The notes beneath the pieces are model-generated. The model saw nothing but the letters and a program-made list of their open reading frames with translations, searched no databases and was not told the origin of the DNA. From assembly GCA_026713245.1 (NCBI GenBank), contig JAPOOU010000115.1, forward strand, positions 1 through 60,180: a stretch of DNA of 60,180 nucleotides, written 5' to 3'. Position 1 is the stretch's first letter. The number at the start of each line of letters is the position of its first letter. The translations under genes were made by a program, and so were the position numbers. Shown here piece after piece: positions 1-9,542 of the stretch. Source of the stretch: Chloroflexota bacterium. GTDB taxonomy: Bacteria > Chloroflexota > Anaerolineae > Aggregatilineales > Phototrophicaceae.

Positions 1-1509
1 CGCGATCGTTACGAAGCCCACCACAATTTGACAGTCGCCGACGACGCAATTGAAGCGGCAGCGCGTTTGTCCGCAAGGTATTTGACCGAGCGCAAACTGC
101 CCGACAAAGCTATTGATCTGTTGGACGAAGCGTCGGCGAAGTTGCGAGTCGCGCTCTTTTCCATGCCGCCACGCTTGAAAGAAATGCGGGAAACGATCGA
201 TCAATTGGCGATAGAGGAGCAAGCTGCCGGCCTGGCGCGAGACTATGAGCGGGCCGCCGACTGTAAAATGCAGCGCATCCAACTGGAGGAAGAATTCGAT
301 CACGCGCGCCACGCCTGGCGACAGGAACATACACTGGACGAGGTCGTCACCGCGGACAATGTCGCCCAGGTGGTTGAGCAATGGACGGGTATCCCGGTGC
401 AGAGCATGCTCGAAACCGAATCTGAAAAACTGCTGCGAATGGAAGAGGTCATTAACGAGCGCGTCATAGGCCAAGAAAATGCTGTGGCTGCGCTTGCGGA
501 TGCCATTCGCCGCGCCCGCAGCGGCTTGAAGGATCCCAAACGCCCGATCGGCTCCTTTATCTTTCTCGGGTCAAGTGGCGTGGGCAAAACCGAATTGGCC
601 AAAGCGCTCGCGGAGTTTATGTTTGATGACGAAGACACGCTGGTGCGCGTCGACATGAGCGAATACCGCGAAAAGCATACCGTCAGCCGCTTGTTTGGCG
701 CGCCGCCCGGCTATGTCGGTTATGAAGCGGGCGGCCAGCTTACTGAAGCCGTACGCCGTCGTCCCTACCGCGTCGTGCTCTTTGATGAGATCGAAAAGGC
801 GCACCCCGATGTTTGGAGCGCGTTGCTACAGGTACTGGAAGACGGACGCATGACGGACGGACAGGGCCATATCGTCGACTTCCGCAATACCGTGCTGATC
901 ATGACGAGCAACCTGGGCACGGAGTTTGCCAAACAAGGCGGCGCCCTGGGTTTTTTGCAGCATGACGACCGCGCCATCGCAGACCATCGTGCAATCGAAA
1001 AGGCCATGCGCGATACCTTCCGGCCAGAATTCCTCAATCGTATTGACGAGGTCATCATTTTTGAACCGCTCAATCTGCAAGCCGTCGAGCAAATGGTCGA
1101 TCTGCAAATCCGAGGATTGGCGGAACGGATGCACGAATCCGGCCTGGCGATCCATCTCACCGAACCAGCGCGCTATTGGCTGGCGAAACAAGGTTTCGAT
1201 CCTCAATTTGGCGCCCGTCCGCTGCGCAGAGCGGTACAGCGACATATCGAGAATCCATTGAGTGTGCAGTTGCTAAAGGGCAATTTTGATGACGGCGACC
1301 TGGTTGTCATCGACGAGCATGATGGACAGCTTCGCTTCTCTGGACATGTCGACCAACAGAGCGATTACGCCGACGGCGCTGACGATTCCGACAACGAACC
1401 TGAAGACTATTACGACGGCGGTTACCAGACCGGCGAATATTACAACGAAGAATATGATGACGAAGAATACGCCGATTTCCTCTCGCAAACGGCGGATGAC
1501 GAGAACTGA
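1..1509 (+). CDS. ClpC/ClpB-type AAA+ ATPase, C-terminal part (5' end outside window)
   Basis: The frame is open from base 1, so the start lies upstream of the window. The visible part holds the end of the first ATPase domain ([17 protein letters not shown]), a short UVR-like linker, a full second AAA+ domain, and the D2-small domain ([19 protein letters not shown]). The second domain has a Walker [10 protein letters not shown] near residue 190, a Walker [12 protein letters not shown], and [11 protein letters not shown]. Family knowledge: HSP100 unfoldases thread substrates into ClpP or act as disaggregases. The Walker A has SS where ClpC usually has PT. The last 60 or so residues form an acidic tail with eight tyrosines, which is not usual for ClpC. 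A second, complete ClpC lies 2.4 kb downstream. The family is certain; the exact orthology (ClpC or a paralogue) is not. Confidence 0.93.
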   Translation, partial: RDRYEAHHNLTVADDAIEAAARLSARYLTERKLPDKAIDLLDEASAKLRVALFSMPPRLKEMRETIDQLAIEEQAAGLARDYERAADCKMQRIQLEEEFDHARHAWRQEHTLDEVVTADNVAQVVEQWTGIPVQSMLETESEKLLRMEEVINERVIGQENAVAALADAIRRARSGLKDPKRPIGSFIFLGSSGVGKTELAKALAEFMFDDEDTLVRVDMSEYREKHTVSRLFGAPPGYVGYEAGGQLTEAVRRRPYRVVLFDEIEKAHPDVWSALLQVLEDGRMTDGQGHIVDFRNTVLIMTSNLGTEFAKQGGALGFLQHDDRAIADHRAIEKAMRDTFRPEFLNRIDEVIIFEPLNLQAVEQMVDLQIRGLAERMHESGLAIHLTEPARYWLAKQGFDPQFGARPLRRAVQRHIENPLSVQLLKGNFDDGDLVVIDEHDGQLRFSGHVDQQSDYADGADDSDNEPEDYYDGGYQTGEYYNEEYDDEEYADFLSQTADDEN

Positions 1510-1630
1510 GCAGTACCCGACTGCCATCGCGCCAAGGCACATGCGGACGACTCTCGTGTATCGCTATTTTCGGCGCCGATGACAGAACTCCTAGCCCGTG
1601 CCAATTATGTCCGGTTGGTCAATTAGTCCT

Positions 1631-1658
1631 TTGATTCTGCCTTTGCACTGGCTATAAT
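1631..1658 (+). promoter_or_regulatory. sigma-A-like promoter of the S1 gene
   Basis: TTGATT (1631-1636) and a perfect TATAAT (1653-1658) are separated by 16 bp. Transcription would start near 1665, about 33 bases before the ATG at 1698, with GTAGGA upstream of the start codon. This would give the S1 gene its own promoter, apart from the preceding ATPase gene. Confidence 0.6.
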
Positions 1659-1697
1659 TATGTTCGATACTCTGGGTAACGGACGTAGGACACAACT

Positions 1698-3269
1698 ATG
1701 AGCGCAGAAGAACTAGGCAAGGACGACGAGGTCGTAGAGAGCGAGTCGTCCGCCGAGTTGTCGCAGATAGACGCGGTTGCCGCCGAGAAAGCGGACGCTT
1801 TAACGGAAGACGCTGGCGTGAAAGGCGAAAACGTGGCGACACAGGCAAGATCCGGCATCAACAATAATCCGGATGAATTGGAGTCTCCCGACACTGAACC
1901 AAATTCCGCCGTGCAAGCGGATGCGTCGGCAGAGGCAAGCGAAACAGACAGCGTACCGTCAAATGATGGAACGGTTGTCACATCGGATCCGGTTGCCGAG
2001 GGTTCAGAGAGTGAAACAGTGGCAGCGCCTGCGGAATCTGAAGCCCGGGAGCCCGCCACTGAGAGTTCCGCCCAGACCAAGAAAGAACCGGGGCCCAAGG
2101 ACGACGACCCGCCCAAATACCGTCGAGGTCAGATCTGCGGCGGCGTCATTACCAAGACCTCGCCCACTGCGGTATTCGTGGATCTCGGGGACGGCGACGA
2201 GGGCCTCGTGCCCGGGCGCGAACTGGAATTGATGACGCGCAAAATGCTCGAATCTCTTATCGTCGGGGCCGAAGTCGATGTCTACGTCGTTAATCCCCGC
2301 AACCATCGTGGCGAGACTGTCTTGTCCATTAACCATGCGCTTGAAGAGCTTGATTGGCGCAAAGCCGAAGAATTCGCCAAATCCAAAAACGTTTATGAAG
2401 CTTCGATCGGCGGCTATAACAAAGGCGGATTGATTGTGCGCTTTGGGCGACTGCGCGGTTTCGTGCCACAGAGCCAACTGGCCGAGGAACGCGCGAGGGG
2501 CATGTCCGGCGAAACGCCGGAAGAGCGTTACAGCCCGATGGTAAATCAGCCGATCGGCGTCAAGGTAATGGAAGTTGATCGCAAGCGCAATCGTCTAATC
2601 CTGTCCGAACGAGCCGCCACGCGCGAAGTCCGTCAGCGGCGCAAACGAGAACTGATCGAAGAGCTCGCCTTGGGCGAGATCCGCAAAGGGACGGTCGTCA
2701 GCCTGGAGACATTTGGCGCCTTTGTCGATATCGGCGGCGCCGAGGGCCTGGTACACCTGACCGAGTTGGCCTGGGGGCACATAACTCACCCGCGGCAGGT
2801 GGTCAGCGTCGGCGACGAAGTCGAGGTTGAAGTCATCAGCATCAATTCCGACGCGCGGCGGATTGGCCTCAGTCGGCGTCGCATAATGAGTGACCCATGG
2901 GACGAAGTTGCCGGCTCGCTACGGCGGGGTCAACTCGTACGCGGTCGCGTCACCAAACTCACCAAGTTTGGCGCATTCGCGCGCTTGATCGACAACGACG
3001 CGGTAGAAGGTTTGATCCACATTTCGGAACTATCCGGCGAGCGAGTTAGCCACCCGCGAGACGTAGTCAAGCGCGGTGACGAACTGGTCCTGCGCATTGT
3101 CAAGATTGATATCAAAGAACGGCGCCTCGGCTTGAGTTTGAAATCCGTGAACTCGACGGAGTATCTGGACCTTGACTGGGAAATGGCAATTCAGGAATCC
3201 GCCTCAATGCCAATGGAAGCGCCGGCGGCTGATCCGCCAGCCGAGCCTGAGGCGCAAACTGAAGATTAG
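1698..3269 (+). CDS. rpsA: S1 RNA-binding domain protein, ribosomal protein S1 homologue
   Basis: 523 residues. The first 140 or so are a low-complexity acidic Ser/Glu/Ala extension, followed by four S1 (OB-fold) repeats. The repeats begin near RRGQICGGVITKT, VYEASIGGYNKGG, IRKGTVVSLETFGAFVDIG and LRRGQLVRGRVTKLTKFGAF. The third and fourth are the most canonical, with GLVHLTEL or GLIHISEL and IGLS or LGLS ends. S1 proteins bind mRNA and help initiation on the 30S subunit. Four domains rather than six is common in Gram-positive and Chloroflexota S1 homologues. The acidic N-terminal extension is the odd part. The gene has its own promoter and a strong downstream terminator, so it is probably monocistronic. 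Confidence 0.9.
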   Translation: MSAEELGKDDEVVESESSAELSQIDAVAAEKADALTEDAGVKGENVATQARSGINNNPDELESPDTEPNSAVQADASAEASETDSVPSNDGTVVTSDPVAEGSESETVAAPAESEAREPATESSAQTKKEPGPKDDDPPKYRRGQICGGVITKTSPTAVFVDLGDGDEGLVPGRELELMTRKMLESLIVGAEVDVYVVNPRNHRGETVLSINHALEELDWRKAEEFAKSKNVYEASIGGYNKGGLIVRFGRLRGFVPQSQLAEERARGMSGETPEERYSPMVNQPIGVKVMEVDRKRNRLILSERAATREVRQRRKRELIEELALGEIRKGTVVSLETFGAFVDIGGAEGLVHLTELAWGHITHPRQVVSVGDEVEVEVISINSDARRIGLSRRRIMSDPWDEVAGSLRRGQLVRGRVTKLTKFGAFARLIDNDAVEGLIHISELSGERVSHPRDVVKRGDELVLRIVKIDIKERRLGLSLKSVNSTEYLDLDWEMAIQESASMPMEAPAADPPAEPEAQTED

Positions 3270-3280
3270 GATATGCTAGG

Positions 3281-3382
3281 AGCCGCTCGGCGCGCTATCG
3301 GCGAAACGGTTCCAGACTTGTCGCGCTCACTCAAAATCAGTATGTCTGCTGGTCGCATGAGCGCTGCGGTTTATACAAACAG
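3281..3382 (-). repeat. dispersed intergenic repeat, long copy
   Basis: In minus-strand reading it contains GTGAGCGCGACA followed by GGAACCGTTTCGCC and GCGCGCCGAGCGGCT. The same core, plus about 60 bp of shared flank (CAAAATC, then GTCGCATGAGCG, then GCGGTTTA), recurs at 14870-14976. Shorter copies occur at seven more places in the window. It starts just after the S1 stop codon and runs into the terminator. Confidence 0.75.
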
Positions 3383-3410
3383 AGGCGCCCGCGTGGGCGC
3401 CTTTTTCGTT
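3383..3410 (+). terminator. rho-independent terminator after the S1 gene
   Basis: A perfect 8-bp stem, AGGCGCCC (3383-3390) with GGGCGCCT (3395-3402), and a GCGT loop, followed by a T-rich run. Confidence 0.85.
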
Positions 3411-3960
3411 TTCCGGCTGATGTGTTATAGATTTGTTCCGACCACATGGCAAGTAAGTTCTTCGTGCAAAATGACGGTTCTACGTTGATAATTTCTGTGG
3501 TCTCCGCTAGCATACGTTGAATATGTTTTACTAAAAGTCTTTTCGCGATCCCGCAACGGAGGTCTACCGCTTAGTGTAGAGCAATTGGTATAATAGCCGG
3601 ACGTTCTGTTTTATTGAGATGCGCGTTTTGCTATTTCGCCCGACCGTCCAGCAATCAACATCGCCGCATGCGGTCACAATCCAAAAGACAATCTAGGTGC
3701 AGATTAACAGTCCTGTTGAGCAGTCCAATGCAAGAGCAATGTCCTTTGCCGCGAACGGTCGAGATTGGGACGGCGCGAGTAATGGACAAGGACGACTGAC
3801 GATGTATACTGCGGCGTGTAAGCGCCAGGCGGACCTGCGCATGAACGGCCCATATTCAAGCGGATACCGCCAAAATATGCGCCCGTGCCCGTAACCGCGT
3901 GTCGACGGGACAGTTGCGGTCAACTCTGGCGCGCACCATTGAAGATGGAGGGATGAACCC
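3411..3960 (+). promoter_or_regulatory. 550-bp non-coding leader upstream of clpC with a promoter candidate
   Basis: I see no convincing gene here. The best promoter is TGGACA (3783-3788), a 16-bp spacer and TATACT (3805-3810), which gives a leader of about 140 bases before the clpC start. An isolated TATAAT at 3589-3594 has no good -35 partner. There is no CIRCE or CtsR-like direct repeat next to the promoter that I could recognise. Confidence 0.4.
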
Positions 3961-6459
3961 GTGCCAAACAAAATGGAACGCTTCACACAGCGGGCGCGGC
4001 GCGTGCTAAGCCTGGCGCAGGACGAGGCAGAACGCTTGCAGCATCACCAGATTGGCACTGAGCATTTGCTGCTGGGATTGATGAGGGAAGAAGGCGGAGT
4101 CGCCGGCCGGGTACTGCGCGACCTGGGACTGGACCTGCGTCGAGTCGAAGAGTTGGTAACGCGTCTCTCTACTTCCGAAGGAAAATCCAGCAATACCCAG
4201 CTTGATTTGTCCCCGGGGACCAAAAAAGTATTGGAACTCGCTGTGGACGAAGCGCGCCGCATGGGACATCACTATATCGGCACCGAGCACCTGCTGCTCG
4301 GTTTAGTGCGCCAACAAGAGGGCATCGCCCTGGATGTCTTGCGCCGCCTGGGCGTGAGCCCGGAAGAAGTGCGCCGCCAGACTAGCAAGGTGCTGCAAGA
4401 AAGCCCGGTGCAATCACAGCAGAAGATGCAGGACCGTCCCACGGGCAGGCCCTCGCGCAAGGACAATACCCCACTGGTGGATCAACTGGCCACCGACCTG
4501 ACCAGCCTGGCAGAAACCGGGAAGCTGGACCCTGTGGTCGGACGGGAAATGGAAATAGAGCGGGTCATCCAGGTGCTAAGCCGGCGACGTAAGAACAATC
4601 CTGCGTTGATCGGCGAACCCGGTGTGGGCAAGACAGCCATCGTTGAAGGTTTGGCGCAACGCATTGTCGAGGGCGACACGCCCAAGCCACTGCTCAACAA
4701 GCGTGTCTTGCAGTTGGATGTTGGCTCTCTCGTTGCCGGCACCATGTACCGTGGCCAATTTGAAGAACGGCTCAAGCGTGTGATCGAAGAACTCAAGGCG
4801 TCGGACACGATCCTGTTCATCGACGAAGTGCACATGTTAGTGGGCGCCGGTTCGGCCGGCAGCAGCGTCGACGCCGCCAATATTCTAAAGCCGGCGCTGG
4901 CGCGTGGCGAACTGCAATGTATCGGCGCGACCACGCTGGACGAATACCGCAAACACATCGAAAGTGACGCCGCGCTTGAACGACGATTTCAGCAGATCCA
5001 GGTTGACGAACCCACGATCGAAGAAACAATCGAGATTTTGCAGGGTATCAAATTTCCTTATCAAGATCATCACAATGTTGAAATCACCGATGACGCTATC
5101 GAAACCGCCGCCAATCTATCCGCGCGTTATATCCCCGATCGATTTCTGCCCGACAAAGCGATTGACCTGATAGACGAAGCTGCAGCGCGACTGCGCATGT
5201 ACAAGAGTCCGGAAGCCGCTGCGGTACGCCGGGTGATGGACGAGCTTGAGGAACTGAGCGACGAAATTGAATTGGCGGAAGCCGCCGGCGAACAACAAGA
5301 AGCCGATACGCTCAAGTTGCGCCACGAATCATTGGACGCGACGCTGGCGGATATCCGCCACAATTGGAACGAAGAAACCGGCCAGCCGCGCTTGCTAGGC
5401 GACGATATTTCCGAAGTCGCAGCCATGTGGACCGGCATTCCGGTCACGCGAATCGCCAACGAGGAAAGCGAACGCTTGATGGAGATGGAAGACAAACTGC
5501 ACGACCGGATTGTCGGCCAGCACGAGGCCATAGTCTCTATCAGCAAAGCCGTGCGCCGCGCCCGCGCCGGCCTGAAGGATCCGCGGCGCCCGATCGGCTC
5601 CTTCATGTTTCTCGGTCCCACCGGTGTGGGCAAAACCGAACTGACAAAAGCGCTGGCGGAATTCCTTTTTGGCAGCGAAGAGGCGCTTATCCAACTCGAT
5701 ATGAGCGAATTCATGGAGCGGCACTCGGTCGCGCGCCTGGTCGGCGCCCCGCCCGGTTACGTCGGCTACGAAGATGCCGGTCAGTTGACCGAAGCCGTCC
5801 GCCGTCGTCCCTATAGCATTATCGTTTTTGACGAAGTGGAGAAGGCGCATCCGGAAGCCTTCAACATGTTGCTGCAAATCATGGAAGAAGGCACGTTGAC
5901 CGATGCCCGCGGGCGCCGCGTCGACTTCCGCAATGCCATGATTGTCATGACCAGCAATGTCGGCGCGGACTTGATCAAGCCCAATTCCAGTCTGGGTTTC
6001 AATACACAGCTTGATCTCGACAAGATGGACGAGGAAGCCTACCAAGATATGAGCCGCAATGTGACGGACCAGTTGCATCGCATGTTTCGTCCCGAATTCC
6101 TCAACCGCGTCGACGCGACCATCATCTTCCGCTCGCTAACTCGCGACGAGATCAAGCAGATCGTCGACCTCGAACTGAACAAGGTGCGAGAGCGCTTGCT
6201 AGAGCATGCAATCACGCTGGAATTGACCGTCGCCGGCAGCGAATGGCTGGCGGAAAACGGATACGATCCCGAATACGGCGCTCGCCCCCTGCGCCGGTTG
6301 ATTCAAAACGAAATCGAAGATAGTTTGTCGGACGGCATCCTTTCAGGAGAGTTCGGCCTGGCGAGTGTCGTCCGCATCGACGTGGACGACGACGGGGCGC
6401 TCATCATGATGAGCGTCGAAGAGGACGAGATCGCCGACGAAATCGAGGCGCCGGTCTGA
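3961..6459 (+). CDS. clpC: ATP-dependent Clp protease ATP-binding subunit ClpC
   Basis: 832 residues, normal for ClpC. It has two Clp-N repeats ([13 protein letters not shown] and [13 protein letters not shown]). AAA+ domain 1 has Walker [10 protein letters not shown] near residue 218 and Walker B ILFIDEVH near 284. A UVR-type coiled coil follows. AAA+ domain 2 has Walker [10 protein letters not shown] near 552 and Walker [12 protein letters not shown] near 620, and the protein ends with a D2-small domain. The start is GTG at 3961, preceded by GGAGGG eight bases upstream; the nearby ATG at 3953 is out of frame. Known role: hexameric unfoldase that, with adaptors, feeds proteins to ClpP in the cytoplasm. 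No clpP is in the window. The C-terminus is acidic, less so than in the upstream paralogue. Confidence 0.96.
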   Translation: MPNKMERFTQRARRVLSLAQDEAERLQHHQIGTEHLLLGLMREEGGVAGRVLRDLGLDLRRVEELVTRLSTSEGKSSNTQLDLSPGTKKVLELAVDEARRMGHHYIGTEHLLLGLVRQQEGIALDVLRRLGVSPEEVRRQTSKVLQESPVQSQQKMQDRPTGRPSRKDNTPLVDQLATDLTSLAETGKLDPVVGREMEIERVIQVLSRRRKNNPALIGEPGVGKTAIVEGLAQRIVEGDTPKPLLNKRVLQLDVGSLVAGTMYRGQFEERLKRVIEELKASDTILFIDEVHMLVGAGSAGSSVDAANILKPALARGELQCIGATTLDEYRKHIESDAALERRFQQIQVDEPTIEETIEILQGIKFPYQDHHNVEITDDAIETAANLSARYIPDRFLPDKAIDLIDEAAARLRMYKSPEAAAVRRVMDELEELSDEIELAEAAGEQQEADTLKLRHESLDATLADIRHNWNEETGQPRLLGDDISEVAAMWTGIPVTRIANEESERLMEMEDKLHDRIVGQHEAIVSISKAVRRARAGLKDPRRPIGSFMFLGPTGVGKTELTKALAEFLFGSEEALIQLDMSEFMERHSVARLVGAPPGYVGYEDAGQLTEAVRRRPYSIIVFDEVEKAHPEAFNMLLQIMEEGTLTDARGRRVDFRNAMIVMTSNVGADLIKPNSSLGFNTQLDLDKMDEEAYQDMSRNVTDQLHRMFRPEFLNRVDATIIFRSLTRDEIKQIVDLELNKVRERLLEHAITLELTVAGSEWLAENGYDPEYGARPLRRLIQNEIEDSLSDGILSGEFGLASVVRIDVDDDGALIMMSVEEDEIADEIEAPV

Positions 6460-6488
6460 GTCAAACTGCAATCGTCTTAAGAGTCGCG

Positions 6489-6521
6489 AAAGCCGCCGCT
6501 TGCATTACGGCGGCTTTTTTT
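6489..6521 (+). terminator. rho-independent terminator after clpC
   Basis: AAAGCCGCCG and CGGCGGCTTT form a 10-bp stem, followed by a T run up to 6521. It lies between convergent genes, and the A run on its left side lets it work in both directions. Confidence 0.9.
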
Positions 6522-6532
6522 GGGCTTATCGG

Positions 6533-7186
6533 CTATGGATTGATAGTCTCGTCGCAGAATGCGCGCAGATGATCCTGCCAATCCTGGAAGTTATCCTCCC
6601 AGTCTTTTTCGGATGACCATTTGAATGGGGATACTTCAAGCACTCTTTTGTCCATGTAATATTCATCGCTCAAATACTTGGCACTCCACTTCGCACTGTC
6701 CTTATCGCGCCCGACAAGCCGGTAATCAGTTGCTGGAATTACGTCTTCGGTCAAATTAGCGCTGATTGTCAAAAAGAAAAAGTGACCGTCGACAGCAGAA
6801 TCATTGCCTTGCGCGTCAACGGCGCTCAGCTTGCAGAAGACCAGCGTCACCTCGGAGCGATTCGTCACGAAACCGGAATATCCCAGATAGTAGCCGACTG
6901 GTTCGCGCAGTTGCCACACGGGCGAATCTTGTAATAATTTGCGTTCAGCTTCATTCAGCCGCGCTTCCACGTTTTGCAGGCGACTTTCCGCCTTTTGCAG
7001 GCTAACCGAACGTTCCTGCAGTTGACGTTCCGTTTCCCGCATCTTCGCTTGCCAGCGTTCGACTACCTGCATGCCAAACAATCCAATGACCGCAAGCAGT
7101 AGTAGAATCAGCACTGCCGAGACCAAGCGTGAAACGCGCGGCTTGCGGATAAATATGGTCATGAAGGGTTTGCTCTTCTCTTCCAT
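6533..7186 (-). CDS. membrane-anchored coiled-coil protein of unknown function
   Basis: 217 residues and not a family I recognise. A basic N-terminus is followed by one transmembrane helix (RLVSAVLILLLLAVIGLFGM, about residues 19-41). A heptad-rich coiled coil of about 50 residues comes next (ETERQLQERSVSLQKAESRL and on), then a compact C-terminal domain rich in aromatic and charged residues. The topology suggests a signal anchor with the coiled coil outside the membrane. The start is well supported by GGAGGAGAG just before the ATG. It lies downstream of groEL on the same strand but beyond the groEL terminator, so it is probably transcribed separately. Confidence 0.7.
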   Translation of the reverse strand: MEEKSKPFMTIFIRKPRVSRLVSAVLILLLLAVIGLFGMQVVERWQAKMRETERQLQERSVSLQKAESRLQNVEARLNEAERKLLQDSPVWQLREPVGYYLGYSGFVTNRSEVTLVFCKLSAVDAQGNDSAVDGHFFFLTISANLTEDVIPATDYRLVGRDKDSAKWSAKYLSDEYYMDKRVLEVSPFKWSSEKDWEDNFQDWQDHLRAFCDETINP

Positions 7187-7253
7187 TCTCTCCTCCAGAA
7201 AGCGTGGCGCACACGTCGCTTGCGCTCAGGATATCGTGGACTGGCAATGAAGT

Positions 7254-7285
7254 AAAAAAAGGGACTGTCGCTTGACAGTCCCTTT
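7254..7285 (-). terminator. rho-independent terminator after groEL
   Basis: GGGACTGTC (7261-7269) and GACAGTCCC (7274-7282) form a perfect 9-bp stem with a 4-base loop. In the minus direction it is followed by seven T (7254-7260). Confidence 0.92.
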
Positions 7286-7316
7286 CGGATAGCTCAACTG
7301 TTGGCAAGAAGCCGGC

Positions 7317-8972
7317 TTACATCATGCCGCCCATGCCACCCATGCCGTCCATGCCGCCGCCGGGCATCGGAGGCGGGTTATCTTCCGGCACGTCGGTGAT
7401 CAGCGCTTCGGTGGTCAAGATCATGGCGGCGATGGACGCGGAGTTCTCGATGGCGCCGCGGGTCACTTTGGCGGGGTCCGGGATGCCGGCTTCGATCATG
7501 TCACCGTACTCGCCGTTCATGACGTTGAAGCCGACGCGATGGTTGCTGCTGTCGGCTTGCGCGCGGCGCACGTTTTGGATGATGACGGCGCCGTCTTCGC
7601 CCGCGTTGGCGGCGATCTTGCGCATCGGCATTTCCAAGGCCCGGCGCATAATAGTCACGCCCGTGTTTTCGTCGCCGATACTCATGCTGACATCGTCCAG
7701 CGAGCCCACAGCGTTGATCAGCGCTACGCCACCACCTGGCACGATGCCTTCTTCAACGGCGGCGCGGGTCGCGCTCAACGCGTCTTCGACGCGATGCTTC
7801 TTTTCCTTCAACTCGGTCTCCGTTGCAGCGCCAACGCGGATCACTGCCACGCCGCCGCTGAGCTTCGCCAGACGTTCCTGCAGCTTTTCGCGGTCGTAGT
7901 CGCTGGTGCTATTGTCGATCTCGCGGCGGATCTCTTCAATACGGCCGGCAATTGCGCCTTCTTCGCCAGCGCCATCAACGATCACGGTATCGTCCTTGGT
8001 GCTGACGACTTTGGCCGCACGACCCAGGTCCTGCACCGTGACGCTATCCAGCTTGCGGCCGGTCTCTTCGCTGATGACAGTGCCGCCGGTCAAGACAGCG
8101 ATGTCGCGCAGCATGGCTTTACGGCGATCGCCGAAGCCCGGCGCCTTGACGCCCAAGACGTTGATCGCGCCGCGCAGCTTGTTGACAACCATGGTCGCCA
8201 GGGCCTCGCCATCAATATCCTCGGCGATGATGACCAGTTCGCGCTTGCCGATCTGATGCAGCTTTTCCAGGATCGGGATGATATCCTGCGCCGCGCTGAC
8301 CTTCTTGTCGTGAATCAGGATATAGGGCTCTTCGATATCGGATTCCATATTTTCGCTGTTGGTGACAAAGTAGGGGCTGATGTAACCGCGATCGAACTGC
8401 ATGCCCTCGACGTATTCGGTTTCGAATTCCAGGCCGCGGCTCTCTTCAACGGTGACGACGCCATCCTTGCCGACCTTGTCCATCACCTCGGCGATCAGAT
8501 TACCGATTTCTTTGTCTTGTGCGGAAACGCTGGCGACGTTGGCGATCTCGTCTTTGGTGTCGATCGGCGTTGCCTGATCGAGAATGTTGCGGGAAACGAC
8601 ATCGGCGGCGTGGATGATGCCACGTTTCAACAGCATCGGGTTGGCGCCCGCCGCCACGTTTTTCAGTCCTTCGCTGACGATAGCCTGGGCCAGGACTGTT
8701 GCGGTGGTGGTGCCGTCACCGGCGATGTCATTGGTCTTGGTCGCCGCTTCCTTGAGCAGTTGCGCGCCCATGTTTTCGTAAGGATCTTCGAGTTCGATCT
8801 CTTTGGCGACCGTGACGCCGTCATGGGTGACCGTCGGCGCACCGAACTTCTTGTCCAGGCCCACGTTGCGTCCCTTGGGGCCGAGCGTCGTGCTGACAGC
8901 GTTGGCGACCTTGTCGACGCCCGCTTGCAGCTTGCGACGGGCATCTTCCTTAAATACGAGTTGCTTTGCCAT
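7317..8972 (-). CDS. groL: chaperonin GroEL (Hsp60)
   Basis: 551 residues, full length. It has the classic N-terminus ([20 protein letters not shown]), the ATP-site [12 protein letters not shown], the apical domain, and a Gly-Met-rich C-terminal tail ([13 protein letters not shown]). It forms a double-ring folding chamber in the cytoplasm with GroES as lid. It follows groES after 64 bp and shares the CIRCE-controlled promoter. Nothing is missing from the family pattern. Confidence 0.98.
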   Translation of the reverse strand: MAKQLVFKEDARRKLQAGVDKVANAVSTTLGPKGRNVGLDKKFGAPTVTHDGVTVAKEIELEDPYENMGAQLLKEAATKTNDIAGDGTTTATVLAQAIVSEGLKNVAAGANPMLLKRGIIHAADVVSRNILDQATPIDTKDEIANVASVSAQDKEIGNLIAEVMDKVGKDGVVTVEESRGLEFETEYVEGMQFDRGYISPYFVTNSENMESDIEEPYILIHDKKVSAAQDIIPILEKLHQIGKRELVIIAEDIDGEALATMVVNKLRGAINVLGVKAPGFGDRRKAMLRDIAVLTGGTVISEETGRKLDSVTVQDLGRAAKVVSTKDDTVIVDGAGEEGAIAGRIEEIRREIDNSTSDYDREKLQERLAKLSGGVAVIRVGAATETELKEKKHRVEDALSATRAAVEEGIVPGGGVALINAVGSLDDVSMSIGDENTGVTIMRRALEMPMRKIAANAGEDGAVIIQNVRRAQADSSNHRVGFNVMNGEYGDMIEAGIPDPAKVTRGAIENSASIAAMILTTEALITDVPEDNPPPMPGGGMDGMGGMGGMM

Positions 8973-9036
8973 TGATTCCTCCAGAATTGACTGTGTTAAC
9001 TGTGGATGAGAATTTGATCGACCAACAGAAATCCGG

Positions 9037-9339
9037 TTAGATTTCTACGATACCGAGGATGTCGGATTCTTTCATGATGAGCATCTTGGTGCCATCAAGC
9101 TTGACCTCGGTGCCGGCATACTTGGCGAAGAGCACACGATCGCCTTCCTTGACGTCCATAGGAACGCGTTTGTCGCCGTCTTCGTCGTATTTGCCGGGTC
9201 CCGCTGCGCGGATCAAACCTTGTTGCGGCTTCTCCTTTGCAGTCTCCGGCAGAACAAACGCGCCACCAGCGAAAGTTTCTTCCGATTCGACGGGCTCAAC
9301 CAGAACACGGTCGCCGAGCGGGCGGATATTCACAGGCAT
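9037..9339 (-). CDS. groS: co-chaperonin GroES (Hsp10)
   Basis: 100 residues. It has the family start [13 protein letters not shown], a mobile loop region ([20 protein letters not shown]), and the C-terminal [17 protein letters not shown]. It caps the GroEL ring. AGAGGAAAAGACA precedes the ATG. First gene of the groESL operon. Confidence 0.98.
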   Translation of the reverse strand: MPVNIRPLGDRVLVEPVESEETFAGGAFVLPETAKEKPQQGLIRAAGPGKYDEDGDKRVPMDVKEGDRVLFAKYAGTEVKLDGTKMLIMKESDILGIVEI

Positions 9340-9390
9340 TGTCTTTTCCTCTCTACAACAATCGTTGCAAGTGTCGATACTTGAGTAACT

Positions 9391-9417
9391 TTAGCACTCG
9401 ATAGCAAAGAGTGCCAA
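9391..9417 (-). promoter_or_regulatory. CIRCE operator (HrcA binding site)
   Basis: TTAGCACTC (9391-9399), a 9-base spacer, and GAGTGCCAA (9409-9417). This matches the CIRCE consensus TTAGCACTC-N9-GAGTGCTAA with one substitution. It sits just downstream of the groESL -10 box, where bound HrcA would block transcription. hrcA itself is not in the window. Confidence 0.95.
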
Positions 9418-9429
9418 ATTGTCAGCGAT

Positions 9430-9458
9430 AATTTAGCATAATTGGAGAAATAAGTCAA
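9430..9458 (-). promoter_or_regulatory. groESL promoter, sigma-A type
   Basis: On the minus strand, TTGACT (9458-9453) and TAAATT (9435-9430) are separated by 17 bp. It lies immediately upstream of the CIRCE element. Confidence 0.8.
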
Positions 9459-9542
9459 CGGACTTGGCAACGATAGAAAGCGTTTGCCAAGAATAATATG
9501 AATTTCTTATGTTTTATCTTGTGCTTACATAAGAGGCGGCAG

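Noticed and set aside
7539-8975. A 478-codon open frame antisense to groEL
   Set aside because: It is a shadow of groEL, with no family motif and no independent start signal.
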